DNA from: Blastocatellia bacterium
GTDB taxonomy: Bacteria; Acidobacteriota; Blastocatellia; Chloracidobacteriales; Chloracidobacteriaceae
Length of the DNA: 58,246 nucleotides
Reading direction: 5' to 3'
NCBI GenBank assembly: GCA_019695185.1
Contig: JAIBAN010000049.1
Coordinates: 1 to 58,246, forward strand
Part shown: one piece after another, positions 41,252-50,055 of the stretch
Layout: the number at the start of each line of letters is the position of its first letter
Position numbering within the stretch: the first letter of the stretch is position 1
Program-made: the position numbers and the translations under genes
Notes under the pieces: model-generated
What the model was told of the DNA's origin: nothing
Seen by the model: only the letters and a program-made list of their open reading frames with translations
Database searches by the model: none

Positions 41252-44200
41252 ATGTCCGGTTCACCTCATCAACCAGGTGTTGGAATTTCATCAATACAGG
41301 TGCTCTCCCAAATCTATTTTGGGGTGGCGCTTGGCCCTTTGCTGGGCGTCAGCCAGGTCGCCGCCCGTTGTTGTGAAGGGCTTCGCCAGGCATTGGGCAC
41401 CAGTGCTGTGCGCCTCTGTTTGTGGGAGGATGAAAACCGGACCCTCCGGGTGGTGGCTGAGTCATTGTCAGGCCGGAAAAAAAGCACCCGCAGCAGCGAC
41501 CAGTTGATTGCTCCAGCCAAGCGAAAATTGGTGGGGCATGGGTTTGACGCCACCGAATCACCGTTTTTTCGCACCCTTTTGTCCCGCGCGGAGCCTTTTG
41601 TTTTTCCCGAAACCCCGGTTGATGACCTCCCTGCCGAATGGTCCCAGTTCTGGCTGCGGGAAGCCGGATGTAGCGCGTTGCTGCTGATTCCATTGCGAGC
41701 CGCCGGGCGGTCCATTGGGGTTCTCACGGTCGAATCAACCCTGCGCCGCAATTGGTCGGAGGGGCAGACCGCTTTTCTTCCCACGGTGGCTGCCCATGTC
41801 GTGACCTCGCTTGAAGCCGCCCAGAATTTTGCGGAACTGGAACAGGACACCCACCGGCTCAATGTCATCAATGAAATCAGCCGTTCGCTCAATGCCGGAT
41901 TCAGCATTGACGAGATTTTCCGGGTGCTGGTCAGCCTGACCCGGACCATTGTCGAGTTCGATTTTGCCAGTCTGTTGCTTTCCGATTCCCGCTCCAACCA
42001 GTTGAAGTTGTACGGGCAGGCCCTTTACGACCAAAGCTGGTTTAATTTCGGGAACTGGCTTTCGGCTGGATTTGCCTTGTGCGGGCGGGCACTTTCCTTG
42101 CGCCAGCCGTTGGTGATACCCCGCCTGGACCAGGAAACCAGAGTGCCGGTGAGGAGCGACTGGCTGGAAAACGGATTTCGCTCCTGTGCCTGTGTGCCCA
42201 TGCTGGTGCGCGGGAAAACCGTCGGGGTGCTGCTCTTTTTAAGCCGCCAGCCGGAATCCTTTCGTGCCCGCGAGGTGGACAACCTGCGGCAAATCGGGGA
42301 ACAAGCGGGGGCTGCCTTTTACCGGGTCCGCATTTTTGACGAATCGGAAAAACGCTCGCACGCAGCCAAACAGGTCGCCCGCCGGGAGGAACTTTCCAAC
42401 CGTATCGGCATGGCCATCAGCAGTCAGTTGCATCCGGACATGGTCTTGCAGCATGCCGTGGATGCGCTCGGCACCAGCATGGGGGCCGATGCCTGTTTTA
42501 TTGTGCGCTGTCTGCCCTCGGATATGGTGGCCCGCCCGGCGTATGAGTACCATACCAACCGGCGCTACAGTTTGGCCGGAGCTGTGATTCCGGTCAAAGA
42601 CAACCCGACCCTGCAACAGCTTTTGGCCAGTTCCGACCCGTTGACAGTGACGGTTCCAGGCGAAACCAGACCGGATGTGCCTGACACCCCGGCGGTCACC
42701 CCGCCATCGGATGCAGCGGCCTTTCCGCACGACCCCATGCAGGTCTTTCTCAAGGAACTGGGGGTGCATTCGGCGCTCTACAGTGCCATTTATATCGGAG
42801 GGGAAGCCGTCGGCTTTTTGGGGCTGCACCAGTATGGCGTCAATCAGGAATGGGATTCCGACGACACCGAACTGGTTCGGGCGGTAACCCGTCAGATTGC
42901 CGTTGCACTGGGAAATGCCCAGTTGTTTTTGGAAAGCGAACGCAATCGGCAGGAGCTGGCCAACCTGTTTGAGATGTCGCGGGTCTTGGCTTCTCATACG
43001 GACCTGCGGGAGTTGTATGGACATGTGACCGAGCAGGTGGCACAAAGCCTGCATAGCGAAATCTGTTTGATTGCCGCCTATGACCGTCAGACCGAATTGG
43101 TCACAGCCTGCCTGCCGGGGTACAACATCCCGCCGTCCATGGCCGAGCAGTTTGTCTTTGTCTATACCTCGATGGGCAGCAAGCAATGGGAGCATGGTCC
43201 CAAACTGGAGAACCGGGATGGAAGCGACGAACGCATTCAACGGTTGCTGGTTTCCGGCCAATATCAGTTTGACCCGCAGGTGCCGCTCATCCCGTTGCCC
43301 CATCCGGACGTTCCCTATCTTTCCAATGACGCTTTTTCCGACCCGCATCTGCGGCGTGGGTTTATTCGCAAGTGGGGCCTGCGCAACCTGGTGCTGGCTC
43401 CGCTCCGGCTTAAAGGAACGGTGATTGGCTTTATTTATGTTGCCAATTCAAACCGGGGCTTCACCCGCGAGGATTTGCAGGTACTGGAGATTTTTGCCGC
43501 CCAGGCCGCCGAATCCATCGTCAATGCCCAGCTATTTGAAAAAATGCAGGCGCAATCGCGGCGGGATGCGGTCATGAATCGCATTCTGACCGGCCTGCGT
43601 GAATCGCTTGACCCTGACACAATTATGGAGAATGTGGTCGAGCAGTTGGGGAAGGCGTTGGGCGTGGACCGCTGCACGATTGCTTTTTTCAGCAGCCAGC
43701 AACGGTCACGGATGTGGCCCGGCGTTCATCACGAATATTGTGCGCCGGGAATTTTTCCTCTCAAAGACAGCAACGCCTTGCGCAAACAGAAAATCCAGAT
43801 GACTGCCAAGCTGCGCGAGCCGTTGATTTTCAATGATTTCCAACCGGATTCGCTGGACGGTTATGCCCGCGACCATCACGAATTTCAGCAGGCGATGGGG
43901 ATTCGCTCCTTGATGGTGATTCCAATTTTGCAATCAAATGAAACGATAGGGACCATTGGCTTGCACCAGTGCCAGCGAAAGCGGGTCTGGACGGCGGAAG
44001 ACCTTGATTTGGCATTGCAGGTGGCCACCCAACTCAGTGTGGCGATTCAAAATGCCCGCTTGTTTCGCCGGGTGGTGGCGAGCCAGCAGCAATGGCAGGC
44101 GTCCTTTAATGCCATGACCGACGGGGTTGCCCTGCTTGATGCCGAGGGACGGATTTTGCAGGCCAACCAGTCACTGGCCCGGCTGTGCGGTTTGCCCGGA

Positions 44201-46165
44201 GTGGAAGCCCTGGTGGGACAAAGCGGCTGGACGCTGGTGATTCCCAAACAGGGGCATACGGACGAGCCTCCGATTTCGGAAGTCCACCGAACCAAGGTCA
44301 GCGTGCAGGCCGAGTTTGTGGATGTGCTGGGACGGATTGTCCGCGAAACAGTGGACCCGATTCAGGACGAAGACGGCAACCTGATGGGAATGGTGATGGT
44401 CCTCAGCGATGTCACCCACGAACGACAGGCCGAGCAGGAAATCCGCCAGCGTAACCGGGAGCTTTCCGCCCTTAACGCCATTTCCAAGGAAATTACCAAG
44501 TCGCTGGAAATCAAGGAAATCGTCCAAAGCGCTTTTGAAAAAGCGGTGACCGCCGTGCAGGCTGATGCCGGGCTGGTGCTCGTGCTGGACGAACTCAAAG
44601 ACAAGCGCAGTCTGGCCCGCGCCCTGCCCGGCGTGCGGGTGCTGCGGATGGTGGCCCGGTATGGAATTGCGGCTGAAACCGTTTCCAGCACCCTCAAACG
44701 GCTGCAATTGGGGAAGGACTACGCGCTCCTCAACGAGTTGGAATATCCGCTCGTGTTTGAACGCCTGCTGGATACCAGCTCGCTGGTGGACAGTCCTTTT
44801 CGGGATGTGGTTGCCAAACTTGAACTGGGTGGCGCAATTGTGGTTCCGCTTCAGTCAAAAAACCGGGTGCTGGGCCTGATTGCCATGGGCTACCGCCGCG
44901 AACGCAACCTGTCAGCGTATGAAATCCAGCTCTTGTCAGCCATCGGGCGGCAAGTCGGGGTGGCGGTTGAAAACGCCCAACTGATTTCCAATTTACAGGA
45001 CGCTTTGCGCGAGGTGCGCGAAGTCAATCGCCTGAAAGACGAATTCCTGGCTACTCTTTCCCACGAATTGCGGACCCCGCTCACGTCCGTCACCGGTTGG
45101 TCGGAGGTTTTGATTGAGCGGGCACGGCAATATGCCGACCCGGAACTTCAGGAGGGGATTGAAACCATCAACCAGAATGCCGAAAACCTCAAGCAGTTGA
45201 TTAACGACCTGCTTGACCTTTCGCGGGTGGAGAACCGGGTGCTGCGGCTGGACCTGGAACCGGTACATATCAATGTGCCCATGTTGGCAGCCGTTCAGAC
45301 TGTCAAGCAAATGGCTGAAAACAAAGGAGTTCGAATTGAAGTCAAGGCTTCGGTCAACCTGCCGTTGGTCAATGCGGATGTCAATCGGATGCAACAGGTC
45401 TTTTGGAACCTGCTTACCAACGCCATCAAATTCACCGAACCGGGTGGGGTGGTGACCATTGGGTCCGATGAACGGGACAGCCAGGTTATCGTGAACGTGA
45501 CCGATAATGGCATTGGGATTGAACGAAGTTTCCTGCCTTTTGTCTTTGACCGGTTTCGTCAGGCTGACGGCAGCTCCACCCGCCGTTTTGGTGGCCTGGG
45601 CATCGGATTGTCGTTGGTCAAGTCTTTTACCGAAGCCCACGGGGGTAATGTCACAGTGGAAAGTCAGGGAAACGGGATGGGAAGTACCTTTGAGGTCAGG
45701 TTGCCGGCCCTGGAGGAACGGGTCGAAGGCCCGGTCAAACAGCCTTCCGGCACCTTTGCATTCCGTCCGGTAACCGCTGACCACCGGGCGTTGCCGCCCC
45801 AGGTTTTGATTGTGGATGATCTGGAAGACAATGTACGGCTGCTTGAATCCACCTTGCAGCGGCAAGGATTTGGCACATTGGTGGCCAACAGTGCCGATGC
45901 GGGGTTGCGGTTGGCCGAAAAACATGGGCCGGATGTGGTGTTGATTGACCTGGGGATTCCAGGGATGGGCTCACTGGAACTGTTCCGTCGGATGCAGTCC
46001 AATCCAAAACTGTCCGGTACTCCCGTTGTGGGCATTGTCGGAATTGGGATGGAGGAGGAACGCATCCGGGCCGGGGATGCCGGGTTCCGGGCTTTTATCA
46101 CAAAACCATTCCGCCGCCGGGACCTGATTGAAATCGTGCAATCCGTGAGCGACGGGAAACGCTGA
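41252..46165 (+). CDS. Multi-GAF/PAS hybrid histidine kinase
   Basis: The product has 1637 residues and no transmembrane segment, so it is cytosolic. About six GAF-like domains can be traced (roughly 20-190, 195-345, 375-555, 570-770, 780-940 and 1070-1250). A PAS domain at about 945-1060 (FNAMTDGVALLDAEGRILQA) separates the fifth and sixth. A HisKA domain follows with phospho-His H1271 (SHELRTPLTS). The ATPase domain has the N box NLLTNAIKF, DNGIGI and GGLGIGLSLV. A C-terminal receiver domain ends the protein, with D1566 (VVLIDLGIPGMG) and the TKPF lysine. All catalytic residues are present. No response regulator lies next to it. Confidence 0.93.
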   Translation: MSGSPHQPGVGISSIQVLSQIYFGVALGPLLGVSQVAARCCEGLRQALGTSAVRLCLWEDENRTLRVVAESLSGRKKSTRSSDQLIAPAKRKLVGHGFDATESPFFRTLLSRAEPFVFPETPVDDLPAEWSQFWLREAGCSALLLIPLRAAGRSIGVLTVESTLRRNWSEGQTAFLPTVAAHVVTSLEAAQNFAELEQDTHRLNVINEISRSLNAGFSIDEIFRVLVSLTRTIVEFDFASLLLSDSRSNQLKLYGQALYDQSWFNFGNWLSAGFALCGRALSLRQPLVIPRLDQETRVPVRSDWLENGFRSCACVPMLVRGKTVGVLLFLSRQPESFRAREVDNLRQIGEQAGAAFYRVRIFDESEKRSHAAKQVARREELSNRIGMAISSQLHPDMVLQHAVDALGTSMGADACFIVRCLPSDMVARPAYEYHTNRRYSLAGAVIPVKDNPTLQQLLASSDPLTVTVPGETRPDVPDTPAVTPPSDAAAFPHDPMQVFLKELGVHSALYSAIYIGGEAVGFLGLHQYGVNQEWDSDDTELVRAVTRQIAVALGNAQLFLESERNRQELANLFEMSRVLASHTDLRELYGHVTEQVAQSLHSEICLIAAYDRQTELVTACLPGYNIPPSMAEQFVFVYTSMGSKQWEHGPKLENRDGSDERIQRLLVSGQYQFDPQVPLIPLPHPDVPYLSNDAFSDPHLRRGFIRKWGLRNLVLAPLRLKGTVIGFIYVANSNRGFTREDLQVLEIFAAQAAESIVNAQLFEKMQAQSRRDAVMNRILTGLRESLDPDTIMENVVEQLGKALGVDRCTIAFFSSQQRSRMWPGVHHEYCAPGIFPLKDSNALRKQKIQMTAKLREPLIFNDFQPDSLDGYARDHHEFQQAMGIRSLMVIPILQSNETIGTIGLHQCQRKRVWTAEDLDLALQVATQLSVAIQNARLFRRVVASQQQWQASFNAMTDGVALLDAEGRILQANQSLARLCGLPGVEALVGQSGWTLVIPKQGHTDEPPISEVHRTKVSVQAEFVDVLGRIVRETVDPIQDEDGNLMGMVMVLSDVTHERQAEQEIRQRNRELSALNAISKEITKSLEIKEIVQSAFEKAVTAVQADAGLVLVLDELKDKRSLARALPGVRVLRMVARYGIAAETVSSTLKRLQLGKDYALLNELEYPLVFERLLDTSSLVDSPFRDVVAKLELGGAIVVPLQSKNRVLGLIAMGYRRERNLSAYEIQLLSAIGRQVGVAVENAQLISNLQDALREVREVNRLKDEFLATLSHELRTPLTSVTGWSEVLIERARQYADPELQEGIETINQNAENLKQLINDLLDLSRVENRVLRLDLEPVHINVPMLAAVQTVKQMAENKGVRIEVKASVNLPLVNADVNRMQQVFWNLLTNAIKFTEPGGVVTIGSDERDSQVIVNVTDNGIGIERSFLPFVFDRFRQADGSSTRRFGGLGIGLSLVKSFTEAHGGNVTVESQGNGMGSTFEVRLPALEERVEGPVKQPSGTFAFRPVTADHRALPPQVLIVDDLEDNVRLLESTLQRQGFGTLVANSADAGLRLAEKHGPDVVLIDLGIPGMGSLELFRRMQSNPKLSGTPVVGIVGIGMEEERIRAGDAGFRAFITKPFRRRDLIEIVQSVSDGKR

Positions 46166-46171
46166 CGTTCA

Positions 46172-46219
46172 GAGTTCCGCCTTCAGGCGGCGGTTTGGAG
46201 TTCCGCCTTCAGGCGGCGG
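46172..46219. repeat. Tandem 22-nt REP-like hairpin repeat
   Basis: Two identical 22-base copies (46172-46193 and 46198-46219) each contain CCGCC-TTCA-GGCGG, a five-base stem with a tetraloop. They lie between convergent genes, 6 bp after the kinase stop. The form resembles REP elements and differs from the heptamer arrays. Confidence 0.85.
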
Positions 46220-46255
46220 ATTTTGGTCTTTCCGGATTTTCAAACAATTTCCTGC

Positions 46256-47167
46256 CTACCGGAGACAAATCGAATTCGTAACAATTTGAATCTGTTCCGG
46301 GGTGAGAACCCCGGCCACCATCCACAGATGGTCCTGGTTGGCGGTGCAGACTGCTGTAACCCGCATGTTGCCGTCCTGTTTGGTAAAAACCGTCTGAGGT
46401 GTGACCGTTCCGGCCTGTTCACGCAATTTGACGATGGCTTCCTGGCCGCCATAAAAGACCGACACGGTTTGATTGGCATGGTCAAGATAAACCAGGTGGG
46501 CAAAGTCGGCTTTGGCAATCTTGCACTGATGCACACCCTGAAACTTCAACCCCACCGCAGACAAATCCGGAGCCTGAATTTGATAGCGGAGCAACAGATT
46601 TTGGGTTTGTTCAGGCGTCGTCCGATATAAACCCAAGTGGTCAAGTTGGGTGCAGACCCAATGTGTCCGCACTGTTCCGGCCATAAGCGTTCCACTGTAA
46701 TGGGCCCAGTAAATCAAACCCGTAAACCCCAGCAGGGTTGTCAGCACAACTGTTGCAGCCACTAACGCCAGTTTTTTAAGAAATTTGGGAGGGAACCAAC
46801 GCTTGATTCCGACGGGATGTGCCGTCGCCGGGGAGGTTTTTTTGATAACCGGAGGAAAAAATTCTTCAGACAGCGAATCATCCTGGTCATGGGCCGGAGA
46901 GACTGCCGCAAGTTCACTCAGGATTTTGTTGCGGACCCGGTCGTTGATGGCTTTGGCCCGTCCGGTGAGGGTTGGTTCGATGTCAACAAACACCCCAGCC
47001 GCTCCTTTGAACAGGCGATTGAGTTGTGCGAACTGTTCGAACTCCTGCCGACAGCCAACACACCCTTCGAGATGATTGGCAACGCGCAGTGACGTTACCG
47101 GGTCCAGTTCGCTGTCAACATAGGTGGACAAAAGTTCACGCACATTGGTGCATTGCATTTGGTTCAT
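46256..47167 (-). CDS. Zinc-finger anti-sigma factor
   Basis: The product has 303 residues from the ATG at 47167, which follows GAGGG by about 7 nt. The N-terminal anti-sigma domain has the zinc pattern Cys5, then HLEGCVGC (H-x3-C-x2-C). One transmembrane helix follows at about 165-190 (KKLALVAATVVLTTLLGFTG). An extracytoplasmic domain of about 110 residues ends the protein (CTQLDHLGLYRTTPEQTQ, then VFYGGQEAIVKLREQAG). It would hold the sigma factor encoded upstream at the membrane and release it on a signal. A repeat hairpin separates the two genes. Confidence 0.88.
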   Translation of the reverse strand: MNQMQCTNVRELLSTYVDSELDPVTSLRVANHLEGCVGCRQEFEQFAQLNRLFKGAAGVFVDIEPTLTGRAKAINDRVRNKILSELAAVSPAHDQDDSLSEEFFPPVIKKTSPATAHPVGIKRWFPPKFLKKLALVAATVVLTTLLGFTGLIYWAHYSGTLMAGTVRTHWVCTQLDHLGLYRTTPEQTQNLLLRYQIQAPDLSAVGLKFQGVHQCKIAKADFAHLVYLDHANQTVSVFYGGQEAIVKLREQAGTVTPQTVFTKQDGNMRVTAVCTANQDHLWMVAGVLTPEQIQIVTNSICLR

Positions 47168-47183
47168 CGTGATACCCTCATTC

Positions 47184-47303
47184 CATTTGCGATTTGCCAA
47201 TTGTGATTTGCCAATTACAAAACCGGATTTGCGTCTCTCCGCCAAACAAAATGCCTTGGAAACAAGGCCCAGGGGCAACCGCAAATCGCAAATCGCAAAT
47301 GAT
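47184..47303. repeat. GCAAATC heptamer hairpin between sigma and anti-sigma genes
   Basis: The left arm at 47184-47217 (GATTTGC and related units) faces an inverted arm at 47281-47303 (three GCAAATC units). The latter abuts the TAA stop of the sigma factor gene. Confidence 0.88.
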
Positions 47304-47846
47304 TTAGCCTGCCTGTGATGCTCCGCGTTTCAAAAATTTCATCATCATCTGCCGTGCCCGGTGGAGGCGCGACATCACGGTTCCCATCGGAATATTGAGC
47401 ATGGCCGAGGCTTCCTTGTAGGAAAATTCCTCAACCAGGACGAGCATGAGCACTTCCCGATATTCAGAGGGAAGTTTGGCCAAAGCCGCTGCCGTTCCGT
47501 TTTCGTCCATCTCAATTTTGGATTCAAATCGCAAAACATTGGTCATTTCCGGTTCGCTCATCGAAAGGTGAGGGGCAACTGCTTCCAACCCTTCCCGGCG
47601 ACGGTGAATGACGTTGATCATGATGCGAAAGAGCCACGCCCGACAGTTGGTCCCCGGTTCAAAGCGGTCCCAGTATTTCCATGCCCGCAGTAAGGTATCC
47701 TGCACGATATCTTCAGCTTCAGCCGCGTTTCCGCACATCCGGACGGCAGTGCGCAGCAATGCCGGGGTATGGGAAAAAACCTGGCTTTCGAAATTTCCCA
47801 GCCTCACTTGGTCTGCTGGTTGCGTCACTGGCACAGCATCACTCAT
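47304..47846 (-). CDS. ECF-type RNA polymerase sigma factor
   Basis: The product has 180 residues, the normal ECF length. Region 2 holds NAAEAEDIVQDTLLRAWKYW and CRAWLFRIMINVIHRRR. Region 4 holds LPSEYREVLMLVLVEEFSYK and the helix-turn-helix IPMGTVMSRLHRARQMM. Regions 1.1 and 3 are absent, as expected. The anti-sigma gene lies 136 bp downstream on the same strand. A perfect 12-bp palindrome lies upstream at 47904-47938. Confidence 0.95.
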   Translation of the reverse strand: MSDAVPVTQPADQVRLGNFESQVFSHTPALLRTAVRMCGNAAEAEDIVQDTLLRAWKYWDRFEPGTNCRAWLFRIMINVIHRRREGLEAVAPHLSMSEPEMTNVLRFESKIEMDENGTAAALAKLPSEYREVLMLVLVEEFSYKEASAMLNIPMGTVMSRLHRARQMMMKFLKRGASQAG

Positions 47847-47903
47847 GGAGTCGTTTCCTTGTGGTCGTTGGTTCGGTCTGGCGCTCTTTGGGATTGTTGC
47901 GGA

Positions 47904-47938
47904 AAATCCTGAGAAGGCTCAATTTATTCTCAGGATTT
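47904..47938. promoter_or_regulatory. Perfect 12-bp inverted repeat upstream of the ECF sigma gene
   Basis: AAATCCTGAGAA (47904-47915) and TTCTCAGGATTT (47927-47938) are exact inverted copies with an 11-bp spacer, 58 bp before the sigma start. The half-site spacing of about two helical turns suits an operator for a dimeric regulator. A leader hairpin is the alternative. Confidence 0.55.
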
Positions 47939-47984
47939 GAGCGTCGGAAAAGAAAATTTTTACTGCATGAAAAAACCGGCGCAG

Positions 47985-48005
47985 TTGGCTGATGGCTGAT
48001 GGCTG
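47985..48005. repeat. GGCTGAT heptamer repeat
   Basis: Two exact GGCTGAT units followed by GGCTGCA lie between the sigma gene and the sensor gene. This is a short member of the seven-base repeat family without a visible second arm. Confidence 0.7.
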
Positions 48006-48075
48006 CACCGGTTCCGGTTAAGGCGGAGGGGAATTTGGAAAGTGGCGCGCGATGTGTTTCATCGCGCCACAACGT

Positions 48076-48870
48076 TTAGAGCTGTCGCAGCAGTTCGTTG
48101 GAAGTTTTGAGGCTTTCGCGCATGCGTTCAAGCGCCACGGAAAGTTCGCTGATTTCATCCTTCCCAACCACTGGAATCGGGCTTTCCAGGTTTCCCAAAC
48201 TCATTTGTTCAGCCGCAACAGACAACATCCGTAACCGGCGGGTGATGGTCTGGGCCACCACAATGCTAGCCAGAATGCCAAAAATGGCAACCACATACGA
48301 AGTGAAAACGATGCGTTGGGTATTGCTCACGAGATGTGCCAAGAGCACCTCGACTCGGTAATCAACCTCCAGCAGGGCCACGATCTTTCCGGATTTTTCG
48401 CTAATGGGGGCGTAGCCGGAAAGCCAGGTTCCGTGGGCATCCCGATACACACCCGTATGGTTGGATTTGCCTTCTTTCAAAACCGGCACCATTTCGGCTT
48501 TCAGTTCATACCTGTTGCCAAGCAGGGGATTGTCAGTTGCGACCACGACAAATTCCGTTCCGTTCCCATTGGGGCGCAACACATAAACCGTATCGGGGTT
48601 CAACCCGTTGACCCGCACCACTTCCGCCAGATAGGTCTTGAGTTTGCGATAGGTTTCGGTTTCCACATCCTCTTTTTTCTGAATCTGGGAAATATCTTCG
48701 CCGGCAATTTGCAGGGAGGCTGTGCGGGCAATTCCTTCCAGTTGGAGCCCCAGTTGGGCTTCCAGTTCTTCTTTGGCCTGTCGGTAGTTCAACCACCCGC
48801 CCAAGGCCACCGTCAGGGAGATTAAAACAATGGAAAGCAGCGAAATTTTTACGGAGAGGCTTAATTTCAT
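48076..48870 (-). CDS. Membrane sensor with Cache-like and HAMP domains, no output domain
   Basis: The product has 264 residues. Its first transmembrane helix is at about 9-27 (ISLLSIVLISLTVALGGWL). An extracytoplasmic Cache-like domain covers about 30-180 (VYRDAHGTWLSGYAPISEKS). A second helix at about 190-208 (YVVAIFGILASIVVAQTI) and a HAMP domain (RRLRMLSVAAEQMSLGNLES, then DEISELSVALERMRESL) follow. It ends there, without a kinase, cyclase or chemoreceptor domain. Signalling would need a partner protein. The DUF4388 gene lies just upstream on the same strand. Confidence 0.85.
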   Translation of the reverse strand: MKLSLSVKISLLSIVLISLTVALGGWLNYRQAKEELEAQLGLQLEGIARTASLQIAGEDISQIQKKEDVETETYRKLKTYLAEVVRVNGLNPDTVYVLRPNGNGTEFVVVATDNPLLGNRYELKAEMVPVLKEGKSNHTGVYRDAHGTWLSGYAPISEKSGKIVALLEVDYRVEVLLAHLVSNTQRIVFTSYVVAIFGILASIVVAQTITRRLRMLSVAAEQMSLGNLESPIPVVGKDEISELSVALERMRESLKTSNELLRQL

Positions 48871-48895
48871 GAAGGCTCAAACTCCTGCGCGTGCA

Positions 48896-49011
48896 GAACT
48901 GAGGACTGAGGATTGAGGACTGAGTTCATTCTTCCAGTACCCAAACATGGTCTTGATTTCCTATCAAAAACAGAGTGGGGGAATATCCTCAGTCCTCAGT
49001 CCTCAGTCCTG
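48896..49011. repeat. GGACTGA heptamer hairpin between DUF4388 and sensor genes
   Basis: The right arm (48985-49010) starts one base after the TAG of the minus-strand DUF4388 gene. The left arm at 48896-48925 is its inverted partner. Counting from the stop codon, 28 bases are identical to those after tuf at 125-152. Confidence 0.92.
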
Positions 49012-49797
49012 CTAAAGAAGCCCGTAGGCTTTGACATCAGTCAGAAATTGATTGCGTTTGTGTGGGTCGGTAATTCGATTGGAAAGTTGGGTGACCAGGG
49101 TTCCCAGCATGGATTGCGGCAATGCCGTGACATCGGTCTGAAGTTCGCGGGCGGTTCGTTCCACCAGCACGCGGGCCACCGGTCCCAGGACATTGGCCAG
49201 CCGGACCACCAGCCCTTCAATCAGTTCCGGAGCCACCAGTAAGGGGCTGACCGTTTCGGAGGCAATGAAGGAAATGGCCCCGACCTCCACCAGGGGCTGC
49301 AACAAACGGGCCATTTCAAAGTCAGTCAGGCCACAGGTGGCGGCAATTTCATAGAGGGTTTGTTCCCCATCACAGGCAACCAACACTTTCCATGCCAGCG
49401 GGGTAATGGTCACTGCCTGTTGGATGGCCGGATTGACAGCCGGTTTGGCCAAAGGGTCTTTGACGATATGCTGAACGGATTGCCACTGGTTGTACAAATC
49501 TGAAATGAAGGTCAGTACCTCGTCCGCCGGGCGGGTGATGGTTGCCACTGCCGGGCGTTCGTTTTCAGTAAACGAGAAGGCACCTTTGGGCCAGCAGACA
49601 ATCTCAGCCAGCGCCCGCTCGCCGTTGGCGTTTGGGGTTTCGGCGTGCAAAAACCGCCCGTTGTACAGAAAGACCGACCCGGTTCGGCCATCCGGGGCCA
49701 TCAAGCGGAGAATGCCGGTCCGGTTGTTGGTATAAAGCAGGTACAACACATCCAAAAACGGCATGATTTCAAGCGTTCCAGTCAGTCTGGCAGACAT
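49012..49797 (-). CDS. DUF4388 (PATAN-like) domain protein
   Basis: The product has 261 residues. The N-terminal domain (ARLTGTLEIMPFLDVLYLLY, then TGILRLMAPDGRTGSVFLYN and GRFLHAETPN) is the DUF4388 fold, common in signalling proteins. A winged-helix-like middle follows (TLYEIAATCGLTDFEMARLL), then a helical C-terminus. It is cytosolic. It probably works with the HAMP sensor encoded downstream, but its partner is not shown by the sequence. Confidence 0.82.
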   Translation of the reverse strand: MSARLTGTLEIMPFLDVLYLLYTNNRTGILRLMAPDGRTGSVFLYNGRFLHAETPNANGERALAEIVCWPKGAFSFTENERPAVATITRPADEVLTFISDLYNQWQSVQHIVKDPLAKPAVNPAIQQAVTITPLAWKVLVACDGEQTLYEIAATCGLTDFEMARLLQPLVEVGAISFIASETVSPLLVAPELIEGLVVRLANVLGPVARVLVERTARELQTDVTALPQSMLGTLVTQLSNRITDPHKRNQFLTDVKAYGLL

Positions 49798-50055
49798 AAA
49801 CCCTCATTTTCTCAGTCGGTCAAAAGGTTTTCCCGAAAAATAATCAATCTCTTGAACACAAACCACACTGGTTTATTCCCGGACCAAGCTCAATTTTTCC
49901 GAACTGGCATTTCTTCCGGAAGGTATGAGGCTGATTGAGGGGTCCCTTGATGTTTGCTGGAAACTTCTTGAAGTGGTGAAAATCCAGGATTGATCTTGAT
50001 TCTTCCGAGGCTGCCGGTCATTACGGAGGTATTTCGGGAAATGGATGTCGGAGGG

